This document shows positions 19,739-24,005 of a stretch of DNA of 24,005 nucleotides, piece after piece. Source of the DNA: Phaeoceros laevis (taxonomy: Eukaryota; Anthocerotophyta; Anthocerotopsida; Notothyladales); the NCBI GenBank assembly GCA_049999765.1, contig JBNGIQ010002479.1, forward strand, positions 1 through 24,005. The letters run 5' to 3'. Under the pieces are notes generated by a model. It did not search any database. It was not told the DNA's origin and worked only from the letters and a program-made list of their open reading frames with translations. Position 1 is the first letter of the stretch, and each line of letters opens with the position of its first letter. The translations under genes and the position numbers were made by a program.

Positions 19739-20174
19739 AGGAACTATCTGGAAGATTCTTAACTTTCTAGTTAACTACTTAACTTGCCTGCAGTCCTGAC
19801 TAGAGTATCCTAACCCAATAGTTCATCATAATAAATCGTCAGTTGATAATGCTTATTTTATTTTATTCCGCGCAGCGTATCAATTAAATTAATTACATCT
19901 CGTGACATCTCATCTTTAGGGTGGTGTCATAGAACCGACATATTACGTTCTTTTACGGCATTAAAAGGCGGGCCGCAGAAAAAGGAACCAATGGCAAGAG
20001 GGGAGGGAAGGGGAAGCGCTTCCCCTGCGCTACAAGTCCATGAGGCCACGTCAGATTCATGGCTTGCCACGGTGGCCGCATCCATGCTGCTGGATGCCCC
20101 GGCCAAGCTCCCAGCCCTTGCGCTCAACGGCACAGCAGCACCGACTTCAAGAGGCCCGAGCCTGCGGGCTCTGG
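19739..20174. other. intergenic, no gene seen
   Basis: AT-rich to about 19940, then GC-rich. Overlapping ORFs on both strands around 19927-20370 have biased composition and no recognisable family. A 17-mer at 20038-20054 recurs at 20701-20717. Confidence 0.4.
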
Positions 20175-20270
20175 CCGGGTATGTATGCAAAATGTCGTGA
20201 ACTGGAAGATGCACGCCAGGTTTTGGACAGCATGGCCACAAAGGATGAGATCCCTGCGTATTCACGGCAA
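20175..20270 (+). pseudogene. fragment of PLS-class PPR protein (one S motif)
   Basis: Reads GMYAKCRELEDARQVLDSMA and then TKDE, the consensus of a PPR S motif as in DYW/PLS proteins (compare YAKCRSLEDARWVFEKMP in the intact gene at 3315-5765). Flanking codons do not continue the repeat array in any frame, so only about 30 codons survive. Confidence 0.65.
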
Positions 20271-20699
20271 GCACTCAGCCAAGAGGCTCGGTGAGCTGTG
20301 TAGTTTCTGCGGGGAGGCGTCTCCTCAGTTTTCCTTGTGTTTTTCAGGTCGTGTCTATCTTCGCCAATGAAAAGTTACATCCATGGCAGGCTGATTTCTT
20401 GTCTAAATGGAGGAAAACGGCGTAGCTTGCATTGATCTGCTGGAAGGATGGGCGCAGGTATTTGGCTGCTAAGAGTGACGCAGATCACTATAACAGCGAA
20501 CGTAAGAGAGAAGAGGAAGAAATCGTGCCGGGTCATTGCTTTCTGGTGTGCATTGTGCCGCCGCCTGGAGTCTGCCAACGCCAGGCCATGACTCCTCATT
20601 TGGTGTGCCAAAATTCACCTCACCCTCGGAGTGGTTCCGGAAAAAGCTGTCCACTTCACATTTGAGAAAGAGAGAGAGCAGCGGGCTGTGGGCTGCAGA

Positions 20700-21050
20700 G
20701 CCATGAGGCCACGTCAGGTCCGCATCTACTTTTGCTGCAGCCCCTCTTACGCATACCTTTCAAAATGGCTGGAACCTCCTCAAATTTTTGAGTCTTGCAG
20801 ACCAGCTTCAGCAAGGCACTGTGGGCTGAACATGTGAGTAGCAAGGGCCTCCTGGAATCAACCCACCTAAGAAAATTCAGGGCTGTAGACCTGAACATGA
20901 ATTTGCTGCTTAAGCACTTCTGTCACAACAAGTTGTGTGATCCTTGCCTGCATCTTATCAAGGGCGTCTTCCAGGTCAGGACCCCAGGGCTGCGCTGCTG
21001 CAGCATTTCAACCACACAAGCAATTGACTCGTCCCTCTGTGCTGGTCCAC
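20700..21050 (-). pseudogene. P-class PPR protein relic, two frameshifts
   Basis: Pieced from three minus-strand frames that line up with the N-terminal region of plant P-class PPR proteins: CVVEMLQQ, then WGPDLEDALDKM with TQLVVTEVLK (to about 20900), then ALNFLRWVDS, HSALLKLVCKTQKFEEV and ILKGMRKRGC (about 20890-20740). The typical family pattern WGP-lE-aLdkm ... VtevLk ... ALnFFrW ... fkHs-eaYnaLL is recognised from memory. Frame changes lie near 20993-21003, in a CAG-rich spot, and near 20880-20890. An intron at the first break cannot be excluded. Downstream repeats are absent, so this is a 5' fragment only. Confidence 0.65.
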
Positions 21051-21229
21051 TCCCAGCAGAATTTGGGTCCACAGAAATGCGTTTCAAGACTTGAGCAGCT
21101 TTGTCTCTGTATACCATGCAGATATCCTGAAGTCCTGCTGGACCCAGACGTTCCATTGGTATCAGGGAGCCATGCACCTTTCTTGGCAATCTTAGGAGCG
21201 TACTCTTTTGTCCAGTCATGATGAGAGCA

Positions 21230-21623
21230 ATGTATAGGTGTCAGATGTCACAATGAGGGAGCAAAGGCTGTCATAAACAACGTATCTATCAAGGCTGTTC
21301 ACAAATGTAGATGATCTGCTTGTCTTCTGGTCAGAATCTGTAGATGTGAGGGTGCAGTTCAAGCAAAAATTGTTTCAGATAGAGGTTTATGTGGATGCAG
21401 GTGCACACCATTCTAAACGAAATTATAATGGGTGGCCAGGTTCTGGAGACAAATCTAGCTGAAGTTTTGAAAATTGTACAGGAAATCTTCAAGTAAAGTC
21501 TTGTTGCTTTGGGTGCTTCATTTTTGCACTTGGGCCTAACATGTAAACTGGAACAGCTCAGCTAGGCTGAGAGAGCAGAGGTCTCTTTGGCCCTATCATA
21601 ATCCTGCGGACTCTTGATTGCAG
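21230..21623. other. no gene recognised; possible intron or captured flank
   Basis: No ORF above 60 codons with similarity. The right end supplies a good splice acceptor (TTGATTGCAG) for the FANCD2-like exon at 21624. Confidence 0.4.
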
Positions 21624-22089
21624 GACAGGAAGCAGAAAGGCAAATCCGCAGCAGCAGCTGACTGTGAGGCACTTGTTCTTGATGCAATGCGCACTGGGCT
21701 CCGTTTCCAGAATGTAACTTGCTCACATCCTGCTTCAATATTTGAGGCTTGGCTTTGGCATACGCATTGAGTTTGAGGCAGCAAAGATCGAAGTGAACCT
21801 TGGAAGTTTGTCTAAGAATGTTTCAGGTTGTGATTCTTTCTGTCCACAGCTTCTTATGGGGATATGGTATGTGCAGGTCATCTGCGAGGCATTTCTGAAA
21901 GAAATCAAAGGCATATCTGGGGACCAGAACCACAAGGTTGTTGATATCTGGATACTGCTCATAGTTCATGCTAATGGTGGTGCCCATCGAAAAGCTGTGG
22001 AGCAGTTATTACTAAGGAAGATCAACAGTAAGGAGATAGGCCACGGTTTGCTACGTCAGTGCATCCAAGGCCGTGGTGACTCTATCAGG
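21624..22089 (+). pseudogene. FANCD2-like two-exon fragment
   Basis: Exons 21624-21713 (30 codons) and 21877-22089 (71 codons), joined by a GT-AG intron and each bounded by canonical splice sites. The sequence resembles the helical solenoid of Fanconi anaemia protein D2, which is monoubiquitinated in interstrand-crosslink repair: CEALVLDAMRTGLRFQN, then VICEAFLKEIKG, NHKVVDIWILLIVHANGG, RKAVEQLLLRKI and GLLRQCI line up with the human segment around ISEAWIKAIE...HKVFDLVMLFIIYS...VLRNKI. Neither exon has a stop or frameshift. No upstream or downstream FANCD2 exon was found within several hundred bases, and the full protein needs well over 1,000 residues, so this is a fragment. Family call from memory. 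Confidence 0.6.
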
Positions 22090-22461
22090 GTAAAGTTTTG
22101 CTCTCAGCAGAGTTTAAACTTGTACCCTGTAGGATTAAGCTGAACATGCCCTTCGTAACAGCACGATAAACTCGCTTTCTTCGTGCGAATCAAAACCAGC
22201 TTTCTACATTGTCAGACTGGTTTGTTGAGATGCCGATAAGAGATAGCCAGTGTACCTGGAAAGGATACACAATGCCGACGGCTTTGCTGTGTCCTCCAAT
22301 ACATTCACATTCACAGTTTGAATATGCCCTTCGTACAGCTTCAAGCTAGCCTGTTTCAGCAGCTGATGCAATTGCTTGTGCGGTGTTTTATTACTGTCTC
22401 GGACCACCAGAAATATGTGTAATTCCCCTGCATGCTGCATCCAGCTCTGGCCAGGCTCCTT

Positions 22462-22608
22462 TCATGCAACTCCCTTCTTTATTGCATTCGTCACCACATT
22501 TGCACCTTCAAAATCGCCAGCATCAGCGTAGATGACTGCCATCGTCAGATGTGCAGCAGCATGCTTGGGCTCTATTTGAAGTGCAGAATCAAATGCCCGT
22601 TCTGCAAG
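22462..22608 (-). pseudogene. tetratricopeptide-repeat protein fragment
   Basis: The minus strand encodes LAERAFDSALQIEPKHAAAH and continues with LTMAVIYADAGDFEGANVV, a good TPR helix pair (A, P and GDF at the usual positions), then stops at 22462-22464. A possible acceptor (GCTTGCAG) sits at the fragment's upstream end. The parent protein cannot be named. Confidence 0.5.
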
Positions 22609-22706
22609 CTACCGAAAACTACCATTCAACCGAAAAAATGAAAACCTCTGATGTTGCATGAAAACCGCTGATGTTTCATGCGGACTACCGAAAACTACCA
22701 TTCAAC
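22609..22706. repeat. 22-bp direct repeats bracketing a 20-bp tandem pair
   Basis: Bases 22609-22630 and 22685-22706 are identical. Between them, 22641-22660 and 22661-22680 are adjacent 20-bp copies differing at two positions. The first direct repeat abuts the TPR fragment. Confidence 0.9.
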
Positions 22707-23723
22707 TCTATCATGAGTTGCATAAGACAGGAGCAAGAGTAAATGGTTAGTCTTTTCAGCTGCCTTCCAAGTGTTTGCTGCTGACAACATTTTGTTGATG
22801 AATGCCATGGTGGATGCCCTTGAGATTCAGGGTGTCCTGTGACCGAAAAAAATTCATATGGTTTGACGATGCAACGGCAGAGCCCGGGGACCAGCAACCG
22901 GATTGTGCGACAGCGAGAAATTTCTCAAATTCAGAGCCAGTAATGAATTGTACACACGAGATTTAAACGTGGTTTCAATTGACAACAGGTTCGAACTTGT
23001 CAAATCTGTCAAGTTCAAACCTGTGGTTCAAACTGGAACCTGTGTAACCACTCACATTGCGTGCTTTCGTGGAGAGCCGAGAGAGTGGATTAAAGTTTAT
23101 GCAGTTAGAGGCAACAACAATGAGAGGAGCATATGTTGTAGGTTCCTTTGTACTTCCAGAATTCTCCTGCTAATTAGGACTTATGCTTCCAATATGTGTC
23201 CAGTGATCCAGGAGCATGGAGCCTAGCATCAGGCTACTTGGTGTCCTGGCGTGGCAATTTGTGCTAGAGCAATACTGCATTCAACAAGCTAAGCTTTGTG
23301 TAGATGAACGCCAAGTGAATCCAGCTGAATACCTTGAGTTTCGTTCCTTCCCAAAGATGTGTCACCCACCATACTGCGGACCATCCGTGAAAACGATCTT
23401 GTCTGCCAGCTGTGCACCCTTTGACTTGGCAAAATATAAGCCCATGTAGTGCGTTATATCTTGGACCAGCAGCGATGAATGAGATGAATCCCAAAAACAA
23501 ATCTTCCCTCCACATTCGAGGGTAAATGGGACAACAGATGCGCAATGCGCAGATCGGTTTTCAGTTTGTTAGTTTGGATCGGTTTTGAAGACAGAGCGAA
23601 GCACACGAAACATTTTTTTTGAGATTGCCAATATGGATCGCTTGCAGTCAAATCCACATACGAATCTGTCGCTGCTGTGCACCTACGCTGGCAAAGACTT
23701 GGGAAGAAAATAATCACATTGAC
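22707..23723. other. no gene recognised
   Basis: About 1 kb without a supportable coding region; ORFs of 70-107 codons at 22685-23774 have no recognisable family. It contains an imperfect hairpin at 22985-23024. Confidence 0.4.
22985..23024. repeat. 15-bp inverted repeat, 10-nt loop
   Basis: Arms 22985-22999 and 23010-23024 pair with one mismatch. Confidence 0.85.
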
Positions 23724-23795
23724 GTGCAGAAAGTGCAGGAAGTGCAGGAAGTGACAGTGACCCACAAAGTGCACGAAGTGCAGGAAGTGAAAGTA
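23724..23795. repeat. 9-bp minisatellite (gtgcaggaa)
   Basis: Three units (23724-23750), an 18-bp diverged double unit, then three more units to 23795. All are in a 9-bp register, so an ORF through it reads VQE-type triplets, but no gene is supported. Confidence 0.85.
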
Positions 23796-23866
23796 TTATC
23801 CCATATTGGAAAGGTAGTGAGGGGGCTGTAGGTGATATAGGTTTTTGTTACCATTTATATGTTCCC

Positions 23867-23883
23867 GGGATCCGGAGGATCCC
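23867..23883. repeat. hairpin gggatcc-gga-ggatccc
   Basis: A perfect 7-bp stem with a 3-nt loop. The same stem with a different loop forms the core of the hairpin at 19714-19738. Confidence 0.9.
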
Positions 23884-23916
23884 TCACGAACCTCAATTGT
23901 GGAGGTTAACTGGCTA

Positions 23917-23991
23917 ATGTAATTGAAGGCGTAAATCAGTCATGTGGAGTTTATGTGAAGTTTAGGTGGTTCATGTGATTGAAGGCGTCAA
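23917..23991. repeat. short direct repeat at window end
   Basis: atgt-attgaaggcgt-aa occurs at 23917-23934 and, with small changes, at 23973-23991. Surrounding words (atgtgg, agttta) also recur, suggesting a decayed 50-60 bp tandem repeat cut by the window end. Confidence 0.6.
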
Positions 23992-24005
23992 TTGAAGGTT
24001 CTAGA

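Noticed and set aside
21219-21330. C-box-like ATGATGA suggesting a C/D snoRNA
   Set aside because: No CTGA D-box at a suitable distance and no terminal stem.
22741-22850. Plus-strand stretch reading NILLMNAMVDALEIQGV
   Set aside because: It looks protein-like but is too short, ends in a stop and could not be tied to a family.
1-24005. CRISPR arrays, bacterial operons, viral genes or organellar DNA insertions
   Set aside because: The direct repeats are too few and irregular for CRISPR, the genes are intron-bearing plant nuclear genes, and no viral or organellar coding sequence was recognised.

Overview
The window is nuclear DNA of a land plant. The evidence is a DYW-type pentatricopeptide (PPR) RNA-editing protein, a plant-type mitochondrial pyruvate dehydrogenase E1-alpha, and a cytosolic-type Cu/Zn superoxide dismutase in seven exons. 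Introns are mostly GT-AG, 80-290 bp long, and gene density is high. The style of the DYW protein suggests a seed-free plant (lycophyte, fern or hornwort), but this rests on resemblance and is not proven.

Layout. 1-590: decayed STE20/OSR1-type protein kinase. 600-3140: gene-poor, AT-rich repeat DNA with a double perfect fold-back at 1106-1232. 3143-3312 (-): likely C2H2 zinc-finger exon relic. 3315-5765 (+): intronless DYW PPR gene whose deaminase has lost its catalytic glutamate. 5996-7222 (+): intronless KIN17. 8456-9719 (+): Cu/Zn-SOD, 7 exons. 10224-12563 (-): WD40 protein of the RID3/IPI3/WDR18 family, 8 exons, one probable GC-AG intron. 13412-15919 (+): SNF5/BSH subunit of SWI/SNF, 9 exons, with a long Gln/Glu-rich N-terminal region. 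16884-19266 (-): PDH E1-alpha, 8 exons. 19700-24005: no intact gene, but fragments of at least four unrelated genes (PLS-type PPR, P-class PPR, FANCD2, TPR protein) on both strands, with short repeats and hairpins.

The intact genes are housekeeping functions: organellar RNA editing, DNA/RNA metabolism, superoxide detoxification, 60S ribosome assembly, chromatin remodelling and mitochondrial acetyl-CoA supply. They form no operon or pathway. RID3 and SNF5 share a divergent intergenic region with a telo-box; SOD/RID3 and SNF5/PDH are convergent pairs.

The most unusual parts are the fragment mosaic at the right end, bounded by a hairpin plus CTAG that resembles a Helitron 3' terminus; the DYW domain with HSVK in place of HSEK; and the L-L'-R'-R fold-back structure near 1.1 kb. 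Exon boundaries were set by reading frame, splice consensus and remembered family sequence; no alignment was run.
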